From Allomesorhizobium sp043769475 (GTDB taxonomy: Bacteria > Pseudomonadota > Alphaproteobacteria > Rhizobiales > Rhizobiaceae), in contig NZ_CP171729.1 in assembly GCF_043769475.1 (NCBI RefSeq), positions 1,116,001 through 1,180,000 of the forward strand: 64,000 nt of DNA. Reading direction: 5' to 3'. The position numbers and the translations under genes are program-made. The notes under the pieces were generated by a model. It ran no database searches, was not told the DNA's origin, and saw only the letters and a program-made list of their open reading frames with translations. This document shows positions 26,399-34,569 of the stretch, in pieces. How positions within the stretch are numbered: position 1 is the stretch's first letter; every line of letters begins with the position of its first letter.

Positions 26399-27188
26399 CC
26401 GAGTGGACGCGGCCGAGATGATCAGCGACCTGCCGCTGCTGCGGGAGGCGGCGCGCGAGGCCGGCAAGATTGCGCTGCGCTACTTCAGGCAAAGCCCGGA
26501 AGTGTGGATGAAGACTGGCCAATCGCCGGTCAGCGAAGCCGATTTTGCTGTCGACCGCTATTTGCGCGAGACGCTTCTTGCCGCCCGGCCGAACTATGGC
26601 TGGCTCTCGGAGGAGACGCTCGATTCGGCAGAGCGGCTGGGTTCGCGGCGCCTCTTCGTGGTCGATCCGATCGACGGCACGCGCGGCTTTCTCGACGGCA
26701 GGACCGCATGGTGCGTCAGCATCGCGGTCGTGGAGGAAGGCGCGCCGATAGCGGGCGTGCTCGAATGCCCGGCGCGCGAGGAGACTTTCTGGGCGGTTCC
26801 CGGCATGGGCGCGCAGAAGAACGGCATACCGCTCAAGGTCCGCGACATCGGCGATGCGCCGGAGATCGCCGGGCCCAAGCAGATGATCAATGCGATGCCG
26901 CAGAATTGGCGCGAGCGCTGCCGGCCGATCAGCTACATACCTTCGCTGGCCTACCGGATAGCGATGATCGCGGACGGCAAGCTCGATGCGACCTTCGTCA
27001 AGCCGAACGCCCAGGACTGGGATCTTGCCGCCGCCGATCTGATCCTGCGCGAGGCCGGAGGCAAGGTGTTGACCTACAAGGCGAAGCCCCCGGTCTATGG
27101 CGGCGCGGTCACCACGCACGGCAAGCTCGTCGCCGGCAGCGGCAGGCTTTTGGACGTGATGGGCCGCGTCATCGCCGACGAGGCGTAA
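26385..27188 (+). CDS. Inositol monophosphatase family phosphatase (CysQ-like)
   Basis: 267 residues from TTG at 26385 (GAAGGA 7-8 bases upstream) or slightly fewer from the ATG at 26418. Metal-binding motifs of the lithium-sensitive phosphatase superfamily are present: SEET near residue 75, DPIDGTRGF near 94 and the late WDLAAADLILREAGG. Substrates in the family include inositol phosphates, 3'-phosphoadenosine 5'-phosphate and histidinol phosphate; I cannot choose. Co-transcribed with pmbA and DUF4170. Confidence 0.9.
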   Translation: MQAADRVDAAEMISDLPLLREAAREAGKIALRYFRQSPEVWMKTGQSPVSEADFAVDRYLRETLLAARPNYGWLSEETLDSAERLGSRRLFVVDPIDGTRGFLDGRTAWCVSIAVVEEGAPIAGVLECPAREETFWAVPGMGAQKNGIPLKVRDIGDAPEIAGPKQMINAMPQNWRERCRPISYIPSLAYRIAMIADGKLDATFVKPNAQDWDLAAADLILREAGGKVLTYKAKPPVYGGAVTTHGKLVAGSGRLLDVMGRVIADEA

Positions 27189-27268
27189 CCAAGCTGGAAA
27201 TGGTTTCAAACCGGACCGAACTGCTTTAGACAAATGGCGGTTCGCCGAACATGGATTCAGGAAAGACG

Positions 27269-27520
27269 ATGGCCGAGGAAGACGGAAAGAAACAGCTTTT
27301 GCATCTGGTGTTCGGAGGCGAGCTGAAGTCGCTCGGCTCGACCGAATTCCGCGACCTCGACGCGCTCGACATAGTCGGCATCTATCCAGACTACCAGTCG
27401 GCGCAGGTGGCCTGGAAAGCCAAGGCACAGGCGAGCGTCGACAACGCCCATATGCGCTATTTCGTGGTCCATCTGCACCGGCTGCTGGAGCCCGAGGCCA
27501 AGGCATCCGGTTCGAATTGA
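27269..27520 (+). CDS. DUF4170 domain protein
   Basis: 83 residues matching the small DUF4170 family: KKQLLHLVFGGELKSLGSTEFRDLDALDIVGIYPDYQSAQVAWKAKAQASVDNAHMRYFVVHLHRLLEP. The ATG at 27269 has AGGAAAG 4 bases upstream and is preferred to the one at 27251. Unknown function, conserved in alphaproteobacteria beside waaA. It sits in the lipid A operon and touches the next start (TGATG). Confidence 0.88.
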   Translation: MAEEDGKKQLLHLVFGGELKSLGSTEFRDLDALDIVGIYPDYQSAQVAWKAKAQASVDNAHMRYFVVHLHRLLEPEAKASGSN

Positions 27521-28308
27521 TGACTTCCAGACCAGGCGCGCCGATGGTTATCCGGGCGGCCGGAAAGAAAAAGCGCGAAAAAAGCGCGTCGAAGGCTTTT
27601 TGGCGGAAGCTGCGCCAGCCGCTGGCGCAATCGCGCTTCGCCAAGGGCGCGGTCGCCACGCTGATCAAGCAGTGGCTGCGGCTCGTCAGGCTCACCAACC
27701 CGCTCGCCAAGGGTTCGGCCGACCTGGACAAGGCCAATGCGGAGCTGGCGCCGGCGATCGTCGCTCTGTGGCATGGCCAGCATCTCCTGGCGCCGGCGGT
27801 CTATCCGCGCGGGCGCGGGCTGGTCGCCATGGTCTCGCGCAGCGCCGACGCCGAACTCAACGCGCTGGTGGTCGAGAAATTCGGCCTGCAGGCGGTGCGC
27901 GGCTCGGGCGGCCGGGTCGGCAAGCGCCATCGCGACAAGGGCGGCGCGCGGGCGCTCATCGCCCTGAAAAAGGCGCTCGACGCCGGCATGAACGTCTGCA
28001 TGATCGCAGACATACCGCATGGAACCCCGCGCGAGGCCGGGCTCGGCATCGTGACGCTGGCGCGTCTGACGGGCCGGCCGATCGTTCCAGTAGCGATCAC
28101 CACCAGCCGGCGCATGGTTCTCGAGAAGAGCTGGGACAAGACCACAATCAACCTGCCGTTCGGACGCCGCGGGGTGATGGTCGGCGAGCCTGTCCACGTC
28201 GCCGCCGACGCGACGCCGGCCGAACTGGAGGCCAAGCGCCTGGAAGTGAATGCGTCGCTCGACGCGGCGACCGAAGCCGCCTATCGCATCGCCGACGGTG
28301 CCCGATGA
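27520..28308 (+). CDS. DUF374 lysophospholipid acyltransferase-like protein
   Basis: 262 residues. Conserved blocks: IVALWHGQHLLAPAVYPRGR (with the His of the acyltransferase-like active site), VSRSADAELNALVVEKFGLQAVRGSGG, and ADIPHGTPREAGLGIVTLARLTGRPIVPV. DUF374 proteins resemble late lipid A or glycerolipid acyltransferases. Position directly before waaA supports a role in transferring a fatty acid to lipid A precursor, possibly the very-long-chain acyl group typical of rhizobia; that last step is inference. Start ATG overlaps the DUF4170 stop; the end overlaps waaA by 4 bases. Confidence 0.9.
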   Translation: MTSRPGAPMVIRAAGKKKREKSASKAFWRKLRQPLAQSRFAKGAVATLIKQWLRLVRLTNPLAKGSADLDKANAELAPAIVALWHGQHLLAPAVYPRGRGLVAMVSRSADAELNALVVEKFGLQAVRGSGGRVGKRHRDKGGARALIALKKALDAGMNVCMIADIPHGTPREAGLGIVTLARLTGRPIVPVAITTSRRMVLEKSWDKTTINLPFGRRGVMVGEPVHVAADATPAELEAKRLEVNASLDAATEAAYRIADGAR

Positions 28309-29621
28309 GCGAACGCTGGGCGCGCACATTGCTGTCGAGCTACCGCCTTGCAGGCGCGGCGGTGTATCCGCTGATCGGCACCTATGTCGCCTGGCGCGCC
28401 TCCAAGGGCAAGGAAGACCGGGCCCGCCGCCGCGAGCGCTACGGGCTGGCCGGCAAGGAACGCCCGAACGGGCCGCTGATCTGGGTGCATGCGGCAAGCG
28501 TCGGCGAGACCATCGCGGTCGTGCCGCTGGTCCAGAACATACTGGGCTACGGCGTCAATGTCGTGCTGACGACGGGCACTGTGACATCCGCGCATGTGGC
28601 GGAGGAACGGCTCGGCTCAAGCATCATCCACCAGTACGTGCCGCTCGATCTGAAGCCGGCGGTCAGCCGCTTCCTCGACCACTGGCAGCCGGACCTCGCC
28701 ATCATCGCCGAATCCGAAATCTGGCCGATGACCATCCTGGAGCTCGGCACGCGGCGGGTGCCGCAGGTGCTGGTCAACGGCAGGCTTTCGGATCGCTCGT
28801 TCAAATCCTGGAAGAAGCGGGCCTATCTGGCCGAGGCCTTGTTCGAGAATTTGGCGCATGTGGTCGCCCAGTCGGAAGCCGACGGCGAGCGCTTCCAGGC
28901 GCTGGGCGCAAGGCCGGTCACCGTGTCCGGCAACCTGAAGGTCGACACCTTGCCGCCGCCCGCCGACGAGAAGGCGCTGGCGTCGCTGCGCAGGCAGGTC
29001 GGGCAGCGACCGACATGGGCCGCCGTCTCCACACATGACGGCGAGGAGGCTGTGGCGGCGGAGGTCCACGCCATGCTGCGCGGACGCCACCGCGGGCTCG
29101 TCACCATCATAGTGCCGCGCCATCCCGAGCGGGCCGACGCGATCGCCGCCCAGTTCGCCGCCATGGGCCTGAATGTCGCGCGGCGCAGCGCCGGCGCGAA
29201 GGTGACCGCCGACACCGATATCCTGCTTGGCGACACGATCGGCGAGATGGGGCTTTACCTGCGCCTGACCGAGATAGCCTTTGTCGGCCGCTCGCTCACG
29301 TCGGAGGGCGGGCAGAACCCGCTGGAGCCGGCGATGCTGGACACGGCGGTTCTCGCCGGCCGCAACGTCCAGAATTTCCGCGAGGCCTACCAGCGCCTGA
29401 TCGACAGTGGCGGCGCCAAGCTGGTGCGCGACCGCGACATGCTGGCCGGCGCCGTCAACTTCCTGCTGGTCAACGAAGTCGCCCGCCACGACATGATGGC
29501 GGCGGGAGCGGCGACGGTCGACCAGATGCGCGGCGCGCTCGCCATCACGCTCCGGGCGCTCGAGCCGTTCATCCAGCCGCTGATCGTGAAGTCGCGGCTG
29601 GAAGGTTCCGGCGGCAGGTAG
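28305..29621 (+). CDS. waaA: 3-deoxy-D-manno-octulosonic acid transferase
   Basis: 438 residues. One N-terminal membrane segment (YRLAGAAVYPLIGTYVAWRA) is followed by WVHAASVGETIAVVPLV, the Kdo-transferase signature, the acceptor-domain ESEIWPMTI, and a C-terminal glycosyltransferase domain with FVGRSLTSEGGQNPLEPAML. It adds Kdo residues from CMP-Kdo to the lipid IVA precursor at the cytoplasmic face of the inner membrane. ATGA overlap with the upstream gene; lpxK starts in the next base after its stop. Confidence 0.97.
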   Translation: MSERWARTLLSSYRLAGAAVYPLIGTYVAWRASKGKEDRARRRERYGLAGKERPNGPLIWVHAASVGETIAVVPLVQNILGYGVNVVLTTGTVTSAHVAEERLGSSIIHQYVPLDLKPAVSRFLDHWQPDLAIIAESEIWPMTILELGTRRVPQVLVNGRLSDRSFKSWKKRAYLAEALFENLAHVVAQSEADGERFQALGARPVTVSGNLKVDTLPPPADEKALASLRRQVGQRPTWAAVSTHDGEEAVAAEVHAMLRGRHRGLVTIIVPRHPERADAIAAQFAAMGLNVARRSAGAKVTADTDILLGDTIGEMGLYLRLTEIAFVGRSLTSEGGQNPLEPAMLDTAVLAGRNVQNFREAYQRLIDSGGAKLVRDRDMLAGAVNFLLVNEVARHDMMAAGAATVDQMRGALAITLRALEPFIQPLIVKSRLEGSGGR

Positions 29622-30650
29622 ATGGCGAGCGAAGCGCCCCCCTTCTGGTGGCAGAAGCCGGACTGGCGCGCCCGCGCGCTGTTGCCGGTCTCGGCGCTCT
29701 ACGGGCTCGTGGCGAGCCGCCGCATGGCTTCGGCCAAGCGGGAGAAGTTAGACCTGCCGGTGCTCTGCGTCGGCAATTTTACCGTAGGCGGCACCGGCAA
29801 GACGCCGGTCGCCATCGCGCTGGCCAGGCAGGCAAGGCGCATGCGGCTGAAACCCGGCATTCTGTCGCGCGGCCACGGCGGCAGCTTCGCCCACCCGCAT
29901 ATCGTCGACCCCGCGCATGACAGCGCAAGGCATGTTGGCGACGAGCCGCTGCTGCTTGCCGAGCATGCGCCGGTGGCGGTGACGCCGAACCGTGCGGCGG
30001 GAGCGAAACTGCTCAAGGAGCAGGGCTGCGACTTCCTGATCATGGACGACGGCTTCCAGAGCGCTCGCATCCACATCGACTATGCGCTGCTGGTGGTCGA
30101 CGCGCGCTACGGCCTCGGCAACGGCCATGTCATTCCCGGCGGGCCGATGCGCGCACCGCTCGTCGAGCAGTTGCGCTTCGCCGACGCCGTTCTGAAGATG
30201 GGGGAAGGAAGCGCGGCCGACGAGGCCGTGCGCAAGGCCGCCCGCGCCGGCAAACCGGTGTTCGAGGCGGTCACGCGGCCGAAGGATGGTGGCCGCCTCG
30301 CTGGCAGGAGGGTGCTTGCCTTCGCCGGCATCGGCCATCCGGACAAGTTTTTCGATACGGTGGCCAGGGCCGGCGGTGTGGTCGCCCTGACGCGCGCATT
30401 CCCCGATCATCATTTCTACAGCGACGACGAACTGCAGGAACTGGCCGCCACCGCGCGCGCCGGGCAATTGCAACTGGTTACCACCGCGAAGGACGCCGCC
30501 AGGCTGCGCAACGGCGCGGCTTCCCATGCGGAATTCCTGGGCCAGCTCGACGTGCTGGAAATCGAAACGGCGTTCGACCTCAAACACGCGCCGGCGCGAA
30601 TCATCGACGAGACACTGAACGCCTGGCGGCTGCGGCGGATTGGCGGCTGA
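29622..30650 (+). CDS. lpxK: Tetraacyldisaccharide 4'-kinase
   Basis: 342 residues. N-terminal membrane-associated helix, then the Walker A motif GNFTVGGTGKTP at about residues 51-62, FLIMDDGFQS (DDGFQ catalytic motif) near 139-148, and FAGIGHPDKFF in the second lobe. It phosphorylates the 4' position of lipid A precursor. Start is contiguous with the waaA stop and ends the operon; a repeat hairpin follows. Confidence 0.97.
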   Translation: MASEAPPFWWQKPDWRARALLPVSALYGLVASRRMASAKREKLDLPVLCVGNFTVGGTGKTPVAIALARQARRMRLKPGILSRGHGGSFAHPHIVDPAHDSARHVGDEPLLLAEHAPVAVTPNRAAGAKLLKEQGCDFLIMDDGFQSARIHIDYALLVVDARYGLGNGHVIPGGPMRAPLVEQLRFADAVLKMGEGSAADEAVRKAARAGKPVFEAVTRPKDGGRLAGRRVLAFAGIGHPDKFFDTVARAGGVVALTRAFPDHHFYSDDELQELAATARAGQLQLVTTAKDAARLRNGAASHAEFLGQLDVLEIETAFDLKHAPARIIDETLNAWRLRRIGG

Positions 30651-30658
30651 GGAATCGC

Positions 30659-30735
30659 GTTACAGCGCGGCGCGTCTTTTTAGACGCCCAAAGGACGCTG
30701 TAAGACTTTGAATCTGCGCATCGTGCTTCCGATGC
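30659..30735. repeat. Dispersed repeat between lpxK and DUF2093
   Basis: Nested palindrome: TTACAGCG (30660-30667) with CGCTGTAA (30696-30703) and inner GCGTC (30672-30676) with GACGC (30683-30687), then GACTTTGAATCTGCGCATC. The pattern TACAGCG...GCGTC...GACGC...CGCTGTA followed by ACTTTGAAT is a widespread rhizobial repeat that I know from memory. It lies in a convergent gap and could end transcription from both sides. Confidence 0.7.
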
Positions 30736-30736
30736 G

Positions 30737-30967
30737 CTAGCGTTTGCGCAGGCCGGGATCGGCTTCGATCTCGCGCTGCAGCGAGGCGGCGGCGTTGAGG
30801 TAAGGCTCTTGCCGCAGGACGCTCCAGTATTTGAGCTCGTCGAGCGGGATCCGTTCGCCGGTCACGGCGCAGCGCACGAAGGATCCGGGGCTGGTGACCT
30901 GGAAATCTCCGTCGAGATAGCGAATGCGGGCTTCCTTGGCGCCGGGGCCTTCGAAGCGGTTCATCAT
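30737..30967 (-). CDS. DUF2093 domain protein
   Basis: 76 residues, nearly all one DUF2093 domain: MNRFEGPGAKEARIRYLDGDFQVTSPGSFVRCAVTGERIPLDELKYWSVLRQEPYLNAAASL. Small soluble protein conserved in alphaproteobacteria, function unknown. The single CAVTGE cluster does not make a zinc site by itself. Converges with lpxK over the dispersed repeat. Confidence 0.85.
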   Translation of the reverse strand: MMNRFEGPGAKEARIRYLDGDFQVTSPGSFVRCAVTGERIPLDELKYWSVLRQEPYLNAAASLQREIEADPGLRKR

Positions 30968-31091
30968 TGGTTTTGCTCAAGCGCCTAGTAAAGGTCCGTT
31001 CCGCCACAAATCGGCCGGGAGGTCAAGGCGGCACGTGGGCAGTGGCGACATTTGTCGCCGCATGGAAACCGGCAAATCAAACGAGCTACGG

Positions 31092-31448
31092 TCAAGCAGC
31101 GCCCGTCCTGTGCGGCACCGGATGCCTTGGCTGATAAAGCCCGAGCCTGCCGCCGCCTGGCAGTGATATATGGGTGAGCAGACCCCAGCCTTCGTCCGTG
31201 ACCGGAGCACATTCGACCTTGCGCGAATTAAGGTCCCGGATCGTGGCGTCGACATCGTCGCACATCAGGTAGATTTCGTGGCCATCGGTTTCAGCCGCCG
31301 GATGGACGGCGATTTCGGCCGGAGGCAAGGCGAAGATCAGCCATCCGCCGCCGGCGTCGACCGCGGAAAACCGCAGGACGTCGCGAAAGAATGCCCGGTC
31401 CGCCTCGGCGTCGGTGCTGTAGAGGATCATGTGTGCGCCTGAAATCAT
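31092..31448 (-). CDS. VOC (glyoxalase-like) family protein
   Basis: 118 residues of vicinal-oxygen-chelate fold: HMILYSTDAEADRAFFRDVLRFSAVDAGGGWLIFALPPAEIAVHP, then HEIYLMCDDVDATIRDL and LGLYQPRHP. One betaalphabetabetabeta module pair, normal length for a stand-alone dimeric VOC protein. Such proteins act as isomerases, dioxygenases or resistance proteins; this one is unassigned. GAAGGAG 8 bases before the ATG. Monocistronic. Confidence 0.88.
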   Translation of the reverse strand: MISGAHMILYSTDAEADRAFFRDVLRFSAVDAGGGWLIFALPPAEIAVHPAAETDGHEIYLMCDDVDATIRDLNSRKVECAPVTDEGWGLLTHISLPGGGRLGLYQPRHPVPHRTGAA

Positions 31449-31512
31449 GGCTATTCTCCTTCAAGACAGGAGGAGAATGTAACGCGCCGGCCGCATGCCG
31501 CCAGCGCCGCCT

Positions 31513-33363
31513 TCACCGCCGCCCGAACAGCCGCTCGATGTCGGCGAGCTTCAGCTCGATATAGGTCGGGCGGCCGTGGTTGCAGGTGCCGGAGCCCGGC
31601 GTCGCCTCCATCTGCCGAAGCAGCGCGTTCATCTCCTCCGGCTTCAGCCGCCGGCCTGAGCGCACCGAGCCGTGGCAGGCCATGGTCGCGGCGATACGGT
31701 CGAGGCGGTCCTTCAGCGTGTCGGTGGTGTCGTTGTCGGCGATCTCATCGGCAAGATCGCGGATGAGCGCAGCGACATTGGTTTCGCCAAGCATCGACGG
31801 CGTCTCGCGCACGGCGACCGCGCCCGGCCCGAAGCGCTCGACCCCGAGGCCGAATTTCCGCAGCATGTCGGCATGGGCGGCGATGCGTGCCGCATCGTCC
31901 TCCGGCAGATCGATGATTTCGGGAAGCAGCAGCATCTGCGCCGGCACCGGCCGCGAATGCAGCGCCTGTTTCAGCGCCTCGTAGACCAGGCGCTCATGCG
32001 CCGCATGCTGGTCGACGATGATCAGCGAATCATGCGTCTGCGCGACGATGTAGTTCTCATGCACCTGCGCCCGCGCTGCGCCCAACTGCGCCTGAAGCAG
32101 CTCTTCCGCCACTTCGCCATGGCCGCCGCGCGAATCCGCGCTGGCGAGCGGACCGGCGTCGAAGGCCGCCTGCGCCGGTTCGGCGAAGCCGTCGAGCGGA
32201 CGGTGCGGCGAGCGCAGCGCATCGAAACCGGCCGAGGTTGCGGCGCGAAAGCCCGGATTGAAGGCGCGGTGGCCATTGGCCGGACCGGGATGGCCGTAGG
32301 TGGCGGGGCCGGGCCGGAAGGCGCCCATCATCGCCGCCGCCCCAGACGTTGCGGCGCGCATGCCGGCATTGGCGAGCGCCTCGCGGATCGCGCCGACGAT
32401 CAGCCCGCGCACCAGGCCGGGATCGCGGAAACGGACATCCGCCTTGGCCGGATGGACGTTGACGTCGACGGTCGCCGGGTCGAGCGTCAGGAACAGCACC
32501 GTCACCGCGTGCCGGTCGCGCGGCAGCACGTCGGCGAAAGCGCCGCGAATGGCCGAGGCAATCAGTTTGTCGCGCACCGGGCGGCCGTTGACATAGGCGT
32601 ATTGCTGCAGCGCGTTGGCCCTGTTGTAGGACGGAATGGAGACGTGTCCCGTAAGCCGCACGCTTTCGCGCACCGCGTCGATGGCGATAGAGTTGTCGGG
32701 GAATTCCGCGCCCATCACCTGCGCGATGCGGGTGAGCCGGCCTTCGGCGCTGTCGTCGGTGGCCGCAAACTCCAGTGTAGAGCGGTCCGGCCCCAAAAGC
32801 GTGAAGCGCACCGCTGGAAAGGCGATGGCGATGCGCCTGACGATGTCGGCCGTGGCTGTGGATTCGGCGCGCTCGCCCTTCATGAACTTGAGCCGCGCCG
32901 GCGTCGCGAAGAAGAGATCGCGGACCTCGACAGACGTGCCGCGATTGGCCGCTGCGGGGCGGACGGGCGAGATCCGCCCCCCTTCGATGGCGATCTCGGC
33001 GCCGCTGTCGCTTGTCGCCGTGCGCGAGCGGATCGTCAGCCGCGCCACTGAGCCGATGGACGGCAGCGCCTCGCCGCGAAAGCCGAGCGAGCGTATGTCG
33101 TGGATGTCGGTCGAGAGCTTCGACGTGCAGTGGCGCGCCACCGCCAGCTCCAGCTCGTCTTCCGGAATGCCGGAACCGTCGTCGCTGACGCGCACCAGAT
33201 TGAGCCCGCCGCCGGCCGTCACGATCTCGATGCGGGCCGCCCCCGCGTCGACGGCGTTCTCGACCAGTTCCTTGACGACGCTCGCCGGACGCTCGATCAC
33301 CTCGCCGGCGGCGATCTGGTTGATCATCGTTTCTGAAAGCTGGCGTATCGGCATAGCGGCCAT
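31513..33363 (-). CDS. mutL: DNA mismatch repair protein MutL with endonuclease motif
   Basis: 616 residues. N-terminal GHKL ATPase: NAVDAGA with the catalytic Glu upstream (KELVENAVDAG), GSGIPEDEL, GFRGEALPSIGSV, then the transducer domain. A Pro/Ala-rich linker (about 335-430) leads to the C-terminal dimerisation domain. That carries DQHAAHERLVYE near residue 450 (DQHA-x2-E-x4-E, the nicking-endonuclease motif), ACHGSVRSG and CNHGRP. It is therefore the self-nicking type used by bacteria without MutH. Start ATG at 33363 or 33354. Downstream of the metallophosphoesterase gene on the same strand. Confidence 0.97.
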   Translation of the reverse strand: MAAMPIRQLSETMINQIAAGEVIERPASVVKELVENAVDAGAARIEIVTAGGGLNLVRVSDDGSGIPEDELELAVARHCTSKLSTDIHDIRSLGFRGEALPSIGSVARLTIRSRTATSDSGAEIAIEGGRISPVRPAAANRGTSVEVRDLFFATPARLKFMKGERAESTATADIVRRIAIAFPAVRFTLLGPDRSTLEFAATDDSAEGRLTRIAQVMGAEFPDNSIAIDAVRESVRLTGHVSIPSYNRANALQQYAYVNGRPVRDKLIASAIRGAFADVLPRDRHAVTVLFLTLDPATVDVNVHPAKADVRFRDPGLVRGLIVGAIREALANAGMRAATSGAAAMMGAFRPGPATYGHPGPANGHRAFNPGFRAATSAGFDALRSPHRPLDGFAEPAQAAFDAGPLASADSRGGHGEVAEELLQAQLGAARAQVHENYIVAQTHDSLIIVDQHAAHERLVYEALKQALHSRPVPAQMLLLPEIIDLPEDDAARIAAHADMLRKFGLGVERFGPGAVAVRETPSMLGETNVAALIRDLADEIADNDTTDTLKDRLDRIAATMACHGSVRSGRRLKPEEMNALLRQMEATPGSGTCNHGRPTYIELKLADIERLFGRR

Positions 33364-33440
33364 CTTACATGGATTCGCCGACGCGCGAACAGGCCCGCGT
33401 GGTTCAGCCGAAGGGCCGAAGGATCACCGCGCGATATTTC

Positions 33441-33460
33441 CCGGAGGCGTACCTCCGGGC
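33441..33460 (-). terminator. Hairpin after the metallophosphoesterase gene
   Basis: CCCGGAGG (33441-33448) and CCTCCGGG (33453-33460) form an 8-bp stem with a 4-base loop; AGGATC (33421-33426) and GATCCT (33465-33470) can extend it. On the minus strand it follows the phosphoesterase stop by about 30 bases and precedes mutL. A weak AAAT follows, so it may be a terminator or another palindromic repeat. Confidence 0.45.
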
Positions 33461-33490
33461 CTAGATCCTGCGGTGCTCGAAATCCAGGAC

Positions 33491-34426
33491 CTACGCGGTC
33501 TGGATCTTCAGCGTACGGCTCTCCTCGCGGCCGAAGCCGCGGATTTCGATCCGGTCCTGGTGGACCTCGGCGATCGAATAGGCGCTGGTCGCCGGCGTAT
33601 CGACCATACCCTTGAAGTTGACGAAATATTTGCCGTTGAGCTCGCCGAAATTGCCGGCGTGATTGTGCCCGTTGAAATAGGCGACGACATTGGGCGAGCC
33701 GGTCAGGAGCTCCACGATCCGCTCAGAGTCCCACATATTGTGCTCGTTCACCGGATAGACCGGATAGTGGCCCATCACAATGACCTTCTCGCCGGCGGCT
33801 TGCGCCTTCTTGATCGTAGCCTCGAGCCATGCGAACTGCTCGTCGCCGAGCGAGCCATTCCAGGTCTGGGCGTTGACCGCGCCCGTCGCCTTCAATTCGT
33901 CGAGCCGTTTTTGGGCGATCTCGCGGCGCGGATCGTCCTTGGGCGGCGCGAACAGGCTGACGTCGTTGCCGTCGAGGACAATGAAGCGATAACCGCCCCC
34001 GGCAAAGTCGTAGTAGGCCTTTTCCATGCCGGCCGTCCGCACGACCGACGCCAGATATTCGGGCGCCACATCGTAATCGTGATTGCCGAGCAGGAAGAAG
34101 CGCTCGTGCTTGAGCTGGTCATAAACCGGCAGGATATGGGTATAGCTTTCCCAGTGCCGGTCGATGATGTCGCCGAGCGTGGCGACGAATTGAAGGTCTT
34201 CCTTGTTGAAGACCTCGATCGCCTCGGAAAGTTTCCAGAGCGAATTTGCATAGTAGCGGTTCGCCCGAACGTTGGGCACGACCGGCGCATATTGCGGATC
34301 GGCGACGATGCCGAAGCGGAAGAGCGGGCCGGACTGGGCGAGCGCCGGGTTGACGCTAAAGCCTCCAAAGGGGGCAAACATTGCGGCGGTGCCACCGATC
34401 TTCAGGAGATTGCGTCGGGTGATCAT
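33491..34426 (-). CDS. Tat-exported metallophosphoesterase
   Basis: 311 residues. A twin-arginine-like leader (TRRNLLKIGGTAAMFAPFGG) ends near ALAQS at residue 31. The calcineurin-type phosphoesterase motifs follow in order: GIVADPQY, GDIIDRH, GNHDYDV, VMGHYPVYP and NGHNHAG. This matches the Mn-dependent ADP-ribose/CDP-alcohol phosphohydrolase group, and here the enzyme is extracytoplasmic. A candidate Pho box is located 50 bases upstream of the start, so it may scavenge phosphate from phosphodiesters during starvation (inference). Confidence 0.9.
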   Translation of the reverse strand: MITRRNLLKIGGTAAMFAPFGGFSVNPALAQSGPLFRFGIVADPQYAPVVPNVRANRYYANSLWKLSEAIEVFNKEDLQFVATLGDIIDRHWESYTHILPVYDQLKHERFFLLGNHDYDVAPEYLASVVRTAGMEKAYYDFAGGGYRFIVLDGNDVSLFAPPKDDPRREIAQKRLDELKATGAVNAQTWNGSLGDEQFAWLEATIKKAQAAGEKVIVMGHYPVYPVNEHNMWDSERIVELLTGSPNVVAYFNGHNHAGNFGELNGKYFVNFKGMVDTPATSAYSIAEVHQDRIEIRGFGREESRTLKIQTA

Positions 34427-34475
34427 GGCAGCGCTCCGGGTTTGGGGGAATACCCTGTCGCAATAAGGCGGTCCG

Positions 34476-34493
34476 GTTACACGATGATGACAC
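34476..34493 (-). promoter_or_regulatory. Candidate Pho box
   Basis: On the minus strand the sequence reads GTGTCAT, four bases, GTGTAAC. This follows the PhoB half-site pattern CTGTCAT-N4-CTGTNAC with only the first base changed in each half. It is followed 9-10 bases later by TTATTGC as a possible -10, then the metallophosphoesterase start 50 bases away. Binding inferred. Confidence 0.45.
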
Positions 34494-34569
34494 GCCGATG
34501 AAGCAAGCCTGAAATTTCTCGCATTCGGTCGACCGACTTGCCACTATTTCGCAGCCCGCGGGATGCGCT

